From positions 9,015,501 to 9,079,500 of the forward strand of contig CM063290.1 in the NCBI GenBank assembly GCA_032173965.1: 64,000 nucleotides of DNA, written 5' to 3'. The notes under the pieces were generated by a model. That model was not told the origin of the DNA. It was given only the letters and a program-made list of their open reading frames with translations, and did no database searches. The translations under genes and the position numbers were made by a program. Of this stretch, positions 36,715-57,466 are shown piece after piece; the stretch's first letter is position 1; every line of letters begins with the position of its first letter. This DNA is from Sitta carolinensis. Taxonomy: Eukaryota; Chordata; Aves; Passeriformes; Sittidae.

Positions 36715-37215
36715 CCGGTGAGCACCCCCGAGCATCCCGGACAGCGTCCCCGGGCATCTCGGCAGCGTCGCCTCAGCATCCCGGGAGCACCCTCCAAGTA
36801 TCGGGGGACGAGCGACCCCCGAGCACCCGCGTACTTCCCGGGCAGCAGAACGAAGATCACCGCACCAGCATCCCTCGAGTACCTCGGTGAGCACCCCGCG
36901 AGCAGCCCGGAGAGCAGTCCCCGTGCCTGCCGGTGAGCACTCCGCGAGCATCCCCGAATATCCCAGGCATCATCCCGGGAAGCACTTCCCGAGCATCCCT
37001 CGAGCAACCTTCGAGCATGTCCCCGAGCACCAAAGGTATCATCCCGGCCGGCACCTCCCGAGCATTTCCCTACCGTCCCGGCAAGCACCTTCCCGAATAT
37101 CCTGGGCAGGCAGCATCCTCCGACCATAGCGGGCAGCATCCCCCGGCAACCCCCGAGCATCCCCTGAGCATCTCGGGCAGCGTACTGAGCAGCATCGCTC
37201 GAGCTTCCTGGGCAG
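36715..37215 (+). repeat. Degenerate minisatellite, GAGCATCCC core
   Basis: About 500 bases made of loosely repeated CCCGAGCAYCCC-type units spaced roughly 15-30 bases apart, heavily diverged. The repeat leaves long frames open on both strands, including one of 492 codons on the minus strand (36207-37685), which I regard as repeat-derived. Confidence 0.6.
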
Positions 37216-38300
37216 CCCCCTGGCCCCCCACGCCTTGCCGTGCCGGCTGCCGTCCCCGCTAACTTTCCGACGGCAGCAGCTCCCTGGCACGGGCACTGCC
37301 GGGCTGCTGCGCCAGGCACAACTTTGCCCAAGTTGCGGAAGGAACGGGGGTGAGGGGGAGCCCCGCTGTGGGGATACTGGCCACCTCCCGAGCAGCTCTT
37401 TGTCCCCAAGCCGTCCTCCCTCACCTGCAAACCCGTATACCATTCTGCACCAAGCAAGAAGAGGGGTCTCCTTTTGAAGCTCCCCGTAACCCATCTATGT
37501 CCCCACCCTCCTTTCCCCATGGGCAGACCCCCTCCTCCCAGCATGTCACCCTGACAGACACCCTTACCTGTCGGGAACCAGCCAGCGGAGAGGGGTTGGG
37601 TGGATGGTGGTAGTGATTGTTGGGGAATGCTGTGAGGTGTCCACGGGGTCCAGGGCTCCCCCAGATTGGAATTAACTTTGTTCACACATCATGCACCGTG
37701 CCAGAATTTGACACAATGCAATGCAACTCAGCACACCACCACCCCACACAGCACAATGCAACACCACCCACCACAGTGCAGCACCATCCATGCAACCCAA
37801 CGAGGGGCCACACAACCTGACCCAGCCCACAGCATCTCAAACCAACACCTCCACTCACAAATCTCCACAAAGCCCTCTTCCCCAAGCTGCTCACCCCATC
37901 CAAACCCCACCCAAAGGGACTGGCAGGTCTGTGCTCTCCCTCCTTGGGAAGGGCTCTCATGGTGCTGAGTTTGGGTTCACTGGAAAACCCTGGACATCCA
38001 CCCAGCATGGGTGCTCGGGCTGGAGCTCTGTGTGGGTGTGTGGGGGTGTGAGATTTGCTGTGCCAGGGACTGAAACCTGCCGTCATCCATCATGCAGGCA
38101 GGACCCTGCCCTTTCACCAAAGGAACTGGCAGAGGGGATAGCCATGGGGTAGAGGTGCCACCAAGCTCCTGGCACTATGGACAGTCCCAGTGCCAGCAGT
38201 GGGGCATACATGGGGATGGATATACAGGCAGCAATGACGACAAGAAGCAACCCCCCGCCCTTGCTCCTCCCAACTTCCCCCTCATTCATCTCTGCCTTTT
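37216..38300. other. ECEL1 upstream or 5' intron DNA
   Basis: No coding exon is recognised. A low-complexity stretch of ACCACC/CAATGCAAC units lies at 37700-37800. Confidence 0.45.
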
Positions 38301-38446
38301 CCAGGAGCTTACTGACTCACCCGGACATTACCACTTCCCCGTGGCAGGCAAGGATCCGGCATGAACTGTGAGCTGCCTGAGGCTGCCCTCCACCTGCCCT
38401 GAGCCCCCTGCACCAGTGCTGTTGGCAGGGAGCCCCATCCCCGGCC

Positions 38447-46132
<7,686 letters not shown>

Positions 46133-46709
46133 GGCTGATCCCCCTCCAGCAGGCTGGGACCCTGCATCCCCACCCCTGCCTAAGTGATACCCTGTACCCA
46201 CTCCCCAACTTCCCATATCCCCTTCCTATTCTCCAGGTAAAGGGGGCACCCTCGGGTGTCACAGGGGTCACCCCAAAGACAGGAACCTGCCATAGGGGTG
46301 TAGGCAGCGGAGACACTTGGGTTGGGCAGCTGCCTCCTGCCCATCCCGCTCTGACCTACTGCCGTGCACACTGAGGGGTCTTCATTTCCCATGGAGGAAT
46401 GAGGGCATGCCCAGGCATCCCTGTAATCCCTTTTCTGTCCACCCAACCCAAATCATTCACCCAGCCCTACCACATCTATTCCAGCATCACCCAAGGCAGG
46501 GGGAGGAATCCAGAGTTACAGTAGCTGCCCCATGCCAAAAGCCTCCCTTGCACCGTGCCCTCCCCGGCATTCCCCAAGCCAGCCCCATCCTGTCCGTGCA
46601 CCAGCCCTGCCCGGGGGGGCACATCTGCGGAGCCAGGCTGGGCAATGCCAGCCTGCCTGGGAGTGCAGGCACACGGACCCTGCTGTGTTTTTTGCTGCTG
46701 TTTCTGGTC

Positions 46710-46715
46710 AATAAA
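46710..46715 (+). terminator. Poly(A) signal of ECEL1
   Basis: AATAAA about 580 bases after the ECEL1 stop codon. The ALP-C poly(A) signal on the other strand lies 140 bases further on, so the two genes end tail to tail. Confidence 0.7.
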
Positions 46716-46854
46716 GCACTGGATATGCTGGGTGGTTGCCAGGGGCTGTGGCCATGGAATGGGAGCAGTGGGCAGCACCCCCAGCCCTACCCACATGGCA
46801 CAGCCACCCCCACTCCATGAACACGTCTGTCCCACCAGTGTCACACACCCCGTG

Positions 46855-46860
46855 TTTATT
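46855..46860 (-). terminator. Poly(A) signal of ALP-C
   Basis: AATAAA on the minus strand about 150 bases after the ALP-C stop codon. Confidence 0.65.
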
Positions 46861-47011
46861 TAAGACCCCACTGCCTCAGATTCAGTGTCCCCATTGCTGC
46901 TGCCTCCAGACCAGTGATGCTTCAGAAAGCTGCCCTCTGCCTGCAAGTGCCACACCGTGGGGAGGGAGGGGAAGGTGAGTGTGTCCCGTGGCGTGTCCTA
47001 GGGACGTGGGA

Positions 47012-50000
47012 TTAGTGGAAGAGGGGCAGAAGGAGGGCAGGCAGGAGCAGGGCCAGGGAGGTGGCGCGGATGCCAGGGGCAGAGCCCCGTTGGCGGCAGT
47101 CAGTGTAGGGCTCGATGCAGGCGGCGTAGGCCATGGCATGGGCTATGTAGGTCTGCTCCTGCACCCCGTGGAAGAGGTGAGCCATGGGGCCCTTGGCCAG
47201 GATGGCCACGTCCTCACCACCATGGGTCTCTGACTCGAGGGGCACAGCTGCCTGCGGCAGATACTCGAACTGCACTGGAAAGGGGAGAGAAGGAGGTGAG
47301 GGTGAGCAGTGATGGCCCCCAGCCCCACCACCCAGCCATGGTCTCTGTGCCCTCACTGGCTGTTTCCAGGTCCACGTTAGGCCGCTCCTGGCCTGGGTAT
47401 CCTGGCCCATTCCCGTAGAGGATGGATGTGAAGTTCTTCCCATCAGTGGTTTTCTTTTCACCCAGAGCTGGGAAAGGGTCAATGCAGGAAGAGGAGGATT
47501 AACCAAGGAACAACTGTATCACCCCTGTGGCCACTGACATGGTGCCACAGGGCTGGCAGGACCCAGAACAGGGCAGAGCCCCACCGAAGATGGAGGAGCC
47601 ACGCAGGGTGTAGCCACCAAAGGTGAATACGTGTGAGTGGTCAGCGGTGACAACGGTGAGGGTCTCAGCCTCGTCTGTCAGGGCACCTGCCCGCTCAATA
47701 GCCTGGTCAAACTCCACTGCCTCCGTCAGTGCCTTGTGGGCTGCACCATCATGGTGGCCGTGGTCAATTCTGCCACCTGCAGATGGGCACCCAGGGTGGG
47801 CTGGGGACCAACAGCAGCACACCCAACTCCTATCCCCACCCTACACCACCCTCTCACTGCCTCAGTGGCACAAGCCCCAACTTATCTTCCACAAAGAGGT
47901 AGAAGCCTTTGGGGTTCCTGCTCAGGATGGTGATGGCTGCCTCCATCATCTCAGTAAGTGATGGGTCCAGGGTGGTGTTACGCACCACGTTGTACTTCGT
48001 GTCCCCCGGTTCAAAGAGACCTGTGAGGGGATGTGTTGGGGACAGCATCAGTGCCTGAGTGTTCAAACACCTGTTGGGTCTTGGCACAGGGGTCATTTGT
48101 TACCCATCAAATAATTCACGTTGGGGTTGGCAGCAGCAGCCAGCATCTCTGTCCTGTTCCAGACATAGCGGGCACCCTGTGGGCAAATCCCTCAGGGGGT
48201 TACTGGGTACCTGGCTCTTTGCCAGCGGCAGTGGGCAAAGGACCATCCCTGATGTGGCACTCACCGGCCGTGCCTCCAGCCACATGTCAATGAGGTTTTT
48301 CCCATCCTCACGTATCCCGTTCTGCTCGCTGTTGTTGGGGTACTCGGGGTCCGGTGTCCCCGCAGGGGTCATGTATTTCCTGCCACCACCCAGGATCACC
48401 TGGATGGAATGAGGTGGAGGGAGTCTTAGTGGGGGTGCCCTGAGAGGGGTCTGTCCCTGCTCTCCTCCTCCTGTGTGGGGGCACTCACGTTGATGTCAAC
48501 GTTGTGCACCAGCTGCCAGGCAATGTCTTTGCAGCCCTCCAGCAGTGCGTCCTGGGGCATGTCCGCGTCCGCGTACCAGTTTCGGTTCGCCACGTGAGCG
48601 TAAGTCCCCGAGGGTGACGCGTGCTGCACCCGCGTCGTGGTCACGATGCCCACTGCCTTCCCTGCCAAATGCTGCTCTTCAGGCCCCACCAAGAGAAACA
48701 CAGGGTCCCCTCCACCAAGCTATGGGATGTTCAAGGGGAGAAAGCCCCCTGTCCCCACAGGGCCCCCAGCCCTGCATCCCCCGTTACCAGCTTTGCGGGC
48801 TCGCTCCATCACTGAGATCACCTCGTTGCCGGCCGTGGTGTTGCACTGCGAATAGCGGGCGGCTGCACTCAACCCCACGGTTTGGTAGTTGCCTTTCACC
48901 CCACAGAGATAGGCTGTGGCTGTCCCTGCGCTGTCAGGGACCTGCCTGTCCACATTATAGGTCTGCCAAAGAGAGCGGGGCTCAGGGCAGGGGTTTCCAG
49001 TGCACCCCTGCCATGCTCATTCACTCACCCATGGACACATGTGGAATAGGGTGAGAGCCCATGCACAAAATACGTGCAGCACTGGGGTGCCTGCACCTCC
49101 TGTCTGCAATAACCATGGCCCCATGCCCAGGATCACCATGGCCCCTTTCCAGCATGCTGGAATTTACCTTAGATAGAGCCACATAGGGGAAAGCATCCAG
49201 AGCAAGGGGGGTCTCAGGGCCCAGCTTCCCTGCTGCTGCGCCTTAAGGATGCGGGTGGCTGTGATGGTGGGGATCCCAAATCCTGGGCAGAGACAGGGTC
49301 CTGGTCACCCTCTGAACCAGGTGTCCTCCACTGGCCACGTTAGCCTTTTTGCAAGGGGAGCCAGTGGGACTCACCATCCCCAAGGAAAAGGATGAGGTTT
49401 CTGGCTTCATGTATCCTGGGCTGGATTTTGAGAGAGGCTTCAATGGCTGCAGCTGCCTGCTTGTTCCAGAAGGACGGATTCTCCTCCTCCGCTGGGACAG
49501 TGCAGACACCCATCAGTCCCAGCTTGCCAGCACCTGCATCCCTGGGGCACCCCTGGAGGGTACTGACACCCCAGGGCATTCCCATGCTGGGGCCTCCTCT
49601 CACATGGACCAGGTGGTTCAGGGGGCTATTTGGGGTGGGGGAGACCATGCAGGCTTGCATGGCACCAGGGGCAGGGAACAAGGGAAGACGGCAAAACTAG
49701 GACTAGGCATGATGGGGAGTTATCTAGCAAGTGGGATGGGGCCAAACCCATGGTGGGGAGTGGTGACAGAGGATACAGACACTTTCCCCAGACCAGCCCC
49801 AGCACAGAAGCAAGCAAAAGCCTGGGGGGAAACTGGTTCTAAACCCTAGAAGTGCAGGCATAACCAACCCCCAATAATTAATCCTTGTTCAGCTGGGCTG
49901 TCCCAGCTGCCCTCCCAAGCCCTCCTTGTGGCCAACCAGGCTGACACCCTGCTTCCCTGGGCACCCACTGCAGCCAGCCGGGCACCCATCCCCGTCCTTG

Positions 50001-50071
50001 TGCCCACCTGGGATGACAGCGCTGCTGAGCCCTGCGCAGAGGCAGAGGGTGAGGGATGCCAGGAGCTGCAT
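47012..50071 (-). CDS. ALPI: Alkaline phosphatase, intestinal-type, ALP-C; one frame break
   Basis: GPI-anchored secreted phosphomonoesterase of the tissue-specific ALP family. Exons: 50008-50071, 49375-49491, 49168-49282, 48788-48962, 48489-48661, 48265-48399, 48104-48176, 47886-48020, 47585-47776, 47357-47467, 47012-47274. Seen are a leader ([15 protein letters not shown]), metal-binding FLGDG, nucleophile Ser in [18 protein letters not shown] and TADHSH metal ligands, ETHGGED, and a hydrophobic C-terminus for GPI attachment. Exon 3 lacks one base in a C run at 49228-49230 compared with ALP-B, which shifts the frame; the exon is 115 instead of 116 bases. Exon 8 is followed by AT instead of GT. 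It may be a young pseudogene, but the same kind of break occurs across the window, so an assembly error is likely. Orthology to human ALPI itself, rather than to the whole ALPI/ALPP group, is not settled. Confidence 0.92.
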
Positions 50072-50735
50072 GGTGAGATGTGACAGGCCAGCACTGCTGG
50101 CAGTGTCTGTAAATCCAGAAGATCTGGGGAGGGACTTTAGACAGGGATCAGCCCTATCAGGGTGTGTGGAGAGGTTCCACACGTCTCTGCTGAGCGCAAA
50201 GGCCACGGGGTTGGGCTGATGGCACCTCCTTGGCACAAGGCCCTGTGCTTGCTGGGCACAGATGGGCTTGGGGCACAGACGGATGCAGGGACAAGAGGAA
50301 GTGCAGCACTGGCAGGGAATCCTGCCCTGGCCACGGTGCTGTGTTGCCAAGCAGGGCAATGCCATGGGCAGCTCTGAGCATTGAAACTGGGATAACGGTG
50401 GGTATGGGGAGCACCTGGGGCCACTCATGCACCAAGCACCCTGCTCTCTGGCCAGGCTTTCTTGAGCAATAAATCGATGGATGTGGACTAAAACTCTGCT
50501 CCTTACTCAGCTCTTGATAGGAATGTACCAACCCTGGGCTCCAACTGGGCAAATCTGGGGAGGACATTGCCTCCCCTCACCTGCATTTCATCATCTCCTT
50601 CACCACAGTGCCTCCAGTGCTGATGCCAGGGGAGAACCAGGAGCCACAGCCAACTGGGGAGGCAGGCACGGCGCAGCACCTCAGGAGGTGACCATCACTG
50701 TGAACCTTTGCACGGCGGGAGGAGACAAACAACCT
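50072..50735. other. Upstream DNA of ALP-C
   Basis: About 0.66 kb between the ALP-C start codon and the poly(A) signal of the orphan exon. It is nearly identical to 56750-57413, the upstream DNA of ALP-B, so both genes should share promoter elements. No exon is seen. Confidence 0.5.
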
Positions 50736-50739
50736 GTGC

Positions 50740-51075
50740 TTTATTGCATCCCTTGGTCCTGTGCACAGTGGGACTCAGCCAGAGCCTCTCAGCCCCTCAC
50801 TGTGAGGGCAGCCATGCAGAGGGCCAGGAGGGCGAGCAGAGGCTGTGGGGAGCACTGTGTGCCACGGGAGGCCCTGCGGGCTGCCCTGCACCCAGCCTCT
50901 GTGGCATAGGGCTCGAGGCAGGCAGCGTAGGCCATGGCATGGGCGATGTAGTGCTGCTCCTGCACCCCGTGGAACAGGTGGGCCATGGGGCCCTGGGCCA
51001 ACACCACCACGTCTTCCCCACTGTGAGTCTCTGTCTCCAGGGGAACGGCTGCCTGCTGTCTGTAGTCCTTGTCTT
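50740..51075 (-). pseudogene. Orphan last exon of an ALP-A copy
   Basis: 50789-51075 is essentially the same as the last exon of ALP-A (57467-57753), including the poly(A) signal (here 50740-50745) and the stop codon. No other ALP-A exon precedes it: upstream on the gene strand the sequence turns into ECEL1 intron DNA at about 51180. It is a duplication by-product without promoter or catalytic core. Confidence 0.92.
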
Positions 51076-51179
51076 CTGCAGGGGGGAGAAGAGAAATGAG
51101 GCTGGGATTCTGGCTCCCTGACATGTCACAGGAATGGCGGGATGGTTCCTCTCACTCCTTCATCAGTGTGATTTCTGCA

Positions 51180-53200
<2,021 letters not shown>

Positions 53201-53515
53201 TGCCTCCCTTGCACGGTGCTCTCCCCGGCATTCCCCAAGCCAGCCCCATCCTGTCCGTGCACCAGCCCTGCCCGGGGGGGCACATCTGCGGAGCCAGGCT
53301 GGGCAATGCCAGCCTGCCTGGGAGTGCAGGCACACGGACCCTGCTGTGTTTTTTGCTGCTGTTTCTGGTCAATAAAGCACTGGATATGCTGGGTGGTTGC
53401 CAGGGGCTGTGGCCATGGAATGGGAGCAGTGGGCAGCACCCCCAGCCCTACCCACATGGCACAGCCACCCCCACTCCATGAACACGTCTGTCCCACCAGT
53501 GTCACACACCCCGTG

Positions 53516-53521
53516 TTTATT
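53516..53521 (-). terminator. Poly(A) signal of ALP-B
   Basis: AATAAA on the minus strand, the counterpart of 46855-46860. Confidence 0.65.
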
Positions 53522-53672
53522 TAAGACCCCACTGCCCCAGATTCAGTGTCCCCATTGCTGCTGCCTCCAGACCAGTGATGCTTCAGAAAGCTGCCCTCTG
53601 CCTGCAAGTGCCACACCGTGGGGAGGGAGGGGAAGGTGAGTGTGTCCCGTGGCGTGTCCTAGGGACGTGGGA

Positions 53673-56600
53673 TTAGTGGAAGAGGGGCAGAAGGAGGGCA
53701 GGCAGGAGCAGGGCCAGGGAGGTGGCGCGGATGCCAGGGGCAGAGCCCCGTTGGCGGCAGTCAGTGTAGGGCTCGATGCAGGCGGCGTAGGCCATGGCAT
53801 GGGCTATGTAGGTCTGCTCCTGCACCCCGTGGAAGAGGTGGGCCATGGGGCCCTTGGCCAGGATGGCCACGTCCTCACCACCATGGGTCTCTGACTTGAG
53901 GGGCACAGCCGCCTGTGGCTGGTAGTCAAACTGCACTGGAAAGGGGAGAGAAGGAGGTGAGGGTGAGCAGTGATGGCCCCCAGCCCACCACCCAGCCATG
54001 GTCTCTGTGCCCTCACTGGCTGTTTCCAGGTCCACATTAGGCCGGTCAGGACCTGGATATCCTGGCCCATTCCCGTAGAGGATGGATGTGTAGTACTTCC
54101 CGTCACTGGCTGGCTGGGGGGCCAGACCTGGGAAAGGGTCAATGCAGGAAGAGGAGGATTAACCAAGGAACAACTGTATCACCCCTGTGGCCACTGACAT
54201 GGTGCCACAGGGCTGGCAGGACCCAGAACAGGGCAGAGCCCCACCGAAGATGGAGGAGCCACGCAGGGTGTAGCCACCAAAGGTGAATACGTGTGAGTGG
54301 TCAGCGGTGACAACGGTGAGGGTCTCAGCCTCGTCTGTCAGGGCACCTGCCCGCTCAATAGCCTGGTCAAACTCCACTGCCTCCGTCAGTGCCTTGTGGG
54401 GTGAACCTTCATGGTGGCCACGATCGATTTTACCACCTGCAGATGGGCACCCAGGGTGGGCTGGGGACCAACAGCAGCACACCCAACTCCTATCCCCACC
54501 CTACACCACCCTCTCACTGCCTCAGTGGCACAAGCCCCAACTTATCTTCCACAAAGAGGTAGAAGCCTTTGGGGTTCCTGCTCAGGATGGTGATGGCTGC
54601 CTCCGTCATCTCAGTAAGTGATGGGTCCAGGGTGGTGTTACGCACCAGGTTGAATTTCGTATCCACAGGTTCAAAGAGACCTGTGAGGGGATGTGTTGGG
54701 GACAGCATCAGTGCCTGAGTGTTCAAACACCTGTTGGGTCTTGGCACAGGGGTCATTTGTTACCCATCAAATAATTCACGTTGGGGTTGGCAGCAGCAGC
54801 CAGCATCTCTGTCCTGTTCCAGACATAGCGGGCACCCTGTGGGCAAATCCCTCAGGGGGTTACTGGGTACCTGGCTCTTTGCCAGTGGCAGTGGGCAAAG
54901 GACCATCCCTGATGTGGCACTCACCGGCCGTGCCTCCAGCCACATGTCAATGAGGTTTTTCCCATCCTCACGTATCCCATTCTGCTCGCTGTTGTTGGGG
55001 TACTCGGGGTCCGGTGTCCCCGCAGGGGTCATGTATTTCCTGCCACCACCCAGGATCACCTGGATGGAATGAGGTGGAGGGAGTCTTAGTGGGGGTGCCC
55101 TGAGAGGGGTCTGTCCCTGCTCTCCTCCTCCTGTGTGGGGGCACTCACGTTGATGTCAACGTTGTGCACCAGCTGCCAGGCAATGTCTTTGCAGCCCTCC
55201 AGCAGTGCGTCCTGGGGCATGTCCGCGTCCGCGTACCAGTTTCGGTTCGCCACGTGAGCGTAAGTCCCCGAGGGTGACGCGTGCTGCACCCGCGTCGTGG
55301 TCACGATGCCCACTGCCTTCCCTGCCAAATGCTGCTCTTCAGGCCCCACCAAGAGAAACACAGGGTCCCCTCCACCAAGCTATGGGATGTTCAAGGGGAG
55401 AAAGCCCCCTGTCCCCACAGGGCCCCCCAGCCCTGCATCCCCCGTTACCAGCTTTGCGGGCTCGCTCCATCACTGAGATCACCTCGTTGCCGGCCGTGGT
55501 GTTGCACTGTGAGTAGCGGGCGGCTGCACTCAAACCTATAGTCTTGTAGTTGCCTTTCACCCCACAGAGATAGGCTGTGGCTGTCCCTGCGCTGTCAGGG
55601 ACATGCCTGTCCACATTATAGGTCTGCCAAAGAGAGAGGGGTTTAGGGCAAGGGTCTCCAATGGGGTGTCCCCCCATCACCCCTGCCATGCTCATTCACT
55701 CACCCATGGACACATGTGGAATAGGGTGAGAGCCCATGCACAATATACGTGCAGCACTGGGGTGCCTGCACCTCCTGTCTGCAATAACCATGGCCCCATG
55801 CCCAGGATCACCATGGCCCCTTTCCAGCATGCTGGAATTTACCTTTGATAGAGCCATGTAAGGGAAAGCATCCAGAGCAAGGGGGGTCTCAGGGCCCAGC
55901 TTCCCCTGCTGCTGCGCCTTAAGGATGCGGGTGGCTGTGATGGTGGGGATCCCAAATCCTGGGCAGAGACAGGGTCCTGGTCACCCTCTGAACCAGGTGT
56001 CCTCCACTGGCCACGTTAGCCTTTTTGCAAGGGGAGCCAGTGGGACTCACCATCCCCAAGGAAAAGGATGAGGTTTTTGGCTTCACGTATTCTGGGCTGG
56101 ATTTTAAAGGAGGCCTCAATGGCTGCAGCTGCCTGCTTGTTCCAGAAGGACGGATTCTCCTCCTCCGCTGGGACAGTGCAGACACCCATCAGTCCCAGCT
56201 TGCCAGCACCTGCATCCCTGGGGCACCCCTGGAGGGTACTGACACCCCAGGGCATTCCCATGCTGGGGCCTCCTCTCACATGGACCAGGTGGTTCAGGGG
56301 GCTATTTGGGGTGGGGGAGACCATGCAGGCTTGCATGGCACCAGGGGCAGGGAACAAGGGAAGACGGCAAAACTAGGACTAGGCATGATGGGGAGTTATC
56401 TAGCAAGTGGGATGGGGCCAAACCCATGGTGGGGAGTGGTGACAGAGGATACAGACACTTTCCCCAGACCAGCCCCCAGCACAGAAGCAAGCAAAAGCCT
56501 GGGGGGAAACTGGTTCTAAACCCTAGAAGTGCAGGCATAACCAACCCCCAATAATTAATCCTTGTTCAGCTGGGCTGTCCCAGCTGCCCTCCCCAAGCCC

Positions 56601-56749
56601 TCCTTGTGGCCAACCAGGCTGACACCCTGCTTCCCTGGGCACCCACTGCAGCCAGCCGGGCACCCATCCCCATCCTTGTGCCCACCTGGGATGACAGCGC
56701 TGCTGAGCCCTGCGCAGAGGCAGAGGGTGAGGGATGCCAGGAGCTGCAT
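53673..56749 (-). CDS. Alkaline phosphatase, intestinal-type, ALP-B, intact
   Basis: Second tandem ALP gene, the duplicate of ALP-C. Exons: 56686-56749, 56051-56167, 55843-55958, 55449-55623, 55149-55321, 54925-55059, 54764-54836, 54546-54680, 54245-54436, 54017-54127, 53673-53935. All phases agree and give 517 residues, the usual family length. Leader, [27 protein letters not shown] and a hydrophobic GPI-signal tail are present. It differs from ALP-C mostly in clusters: exon 10 has [13 protein letters not shown] where ALP-C has [13 protein letters not shown], and exon 9 begins [10 protein letters not shown] instead of [10 protein letters not shown]. The Asp and last His of that motif, the zinc ligands, are kept. 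As in its neighbours the exon 8 donor is AT. Expected on the surface of intestinal or similar epithelium. Confidence 0.93.
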
Positions 56750-57412
56750 GGTGAGATGTGACAGGCCAGCACTGCTGGCAGTGTCTGTAAATCCAGAAGA
56801 TCTGGGGAGGGACTTTAGACAGGGATCAGCCCTATCAGGGTGTGTGGAGAGGTTCCACACGTCTCTGCTGAGCGCAAAGGCCACGGGGTTGGGCTGATGG
56901 CACCTCCTTGGCACAAGGCCCTGTGCTTGCTGGGCACAGATGGGCTTGGGGCACAGACGGATGCAGGGACAAGAGGAAGTGCAGCACTGGCAGGGAGTCC
57001 TGCCCTGGCCACGGTGCTGTGTTGCCAAGCAGGGCAATGCCATGGGCAGCTCTGAGCATTGAAACTGGGATAACGGTGGGTATGGGGAGCACCTGGGGCC
57101 ACTCATGCACCAAGCACCCTGCTCTCTGGCCAGGCTTTCTTGAGCAATAAATCGATGGATGTGGACTAAAACTCTGCTCCTTACTCAGCTCTTGATAGGA
57201 ATGTACCAACCCTGGGCTCCAACTGGGCAAATCTGGGGAGGACATTGCCTCCCCTCACCTGCATTTCATCATCTCCTTCACCACAGTGCCTCCAGTGCTG
57301 ATGCCAGGGGAGAACCAGGAGCCACAGCCAACTGGGGAGGCAGGCACGGCGCAGCACCTCAGGAGGTGACCATCACTGTGAACCTTTGCACGGCGGGAGG
57401 AGACAAACAACC
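56750..57412. other. Upstream DNA of ALP-B
   Basis: About 0.66 kb between the ALP-B start codon and the ALP-A poly(A) signal, nearly identical to 50072-50735. No exon is seen; it should contain the ALP-B promoter. Confidence 0.5.
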
Positions 57413-57417
57413 TGTGC

Positions 57418-57423
57418 TTTATT
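57418..57423 (-). terminator. Poly(A) signal of ALP-A
   Basis: AATAAA on the minus strand about 45 bases after the ALP-A stop codon. Identical to 50740-50745. Confidence 0.7.
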
Positions 57424-57466
57424 GCATCCCTTGGTCCTGTGCACAGTGGGACTCAGCCAGAGCCTC

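Larger units (their letters stand above)
46540..51172. repeat. Segmental duplication, copy 1
   Basis: Covers the ECEL1 3'UTR end, all of ALP-C and an orphan last exon of ALP-A. It pairs with about 53200-57849 at an offset of 6660-6678 bases. Long stretches, including introns and intergenic DNA, are identical by eye. The right limit is sharp: after a shared GTGTGAT the copies diverge completely (51172 against 57849). Confidence 0.93.

Noticed and set aside
36207..37685. 492-codon open frame on the minus strand
   Set aside because: It runs through a degenerate GC-rich minisatellite and the CpG island, is rich in Gly, Arg, Ala and Cys, and the other strand is open too. No start context or splice structure supports it.
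47884..47886. U12-type AT-AC intron in the ALP genes
   Set aside because: The donor lacks the ATATCC consensus and the acceptor is CAG, so it does not fit the minor spliceosome.
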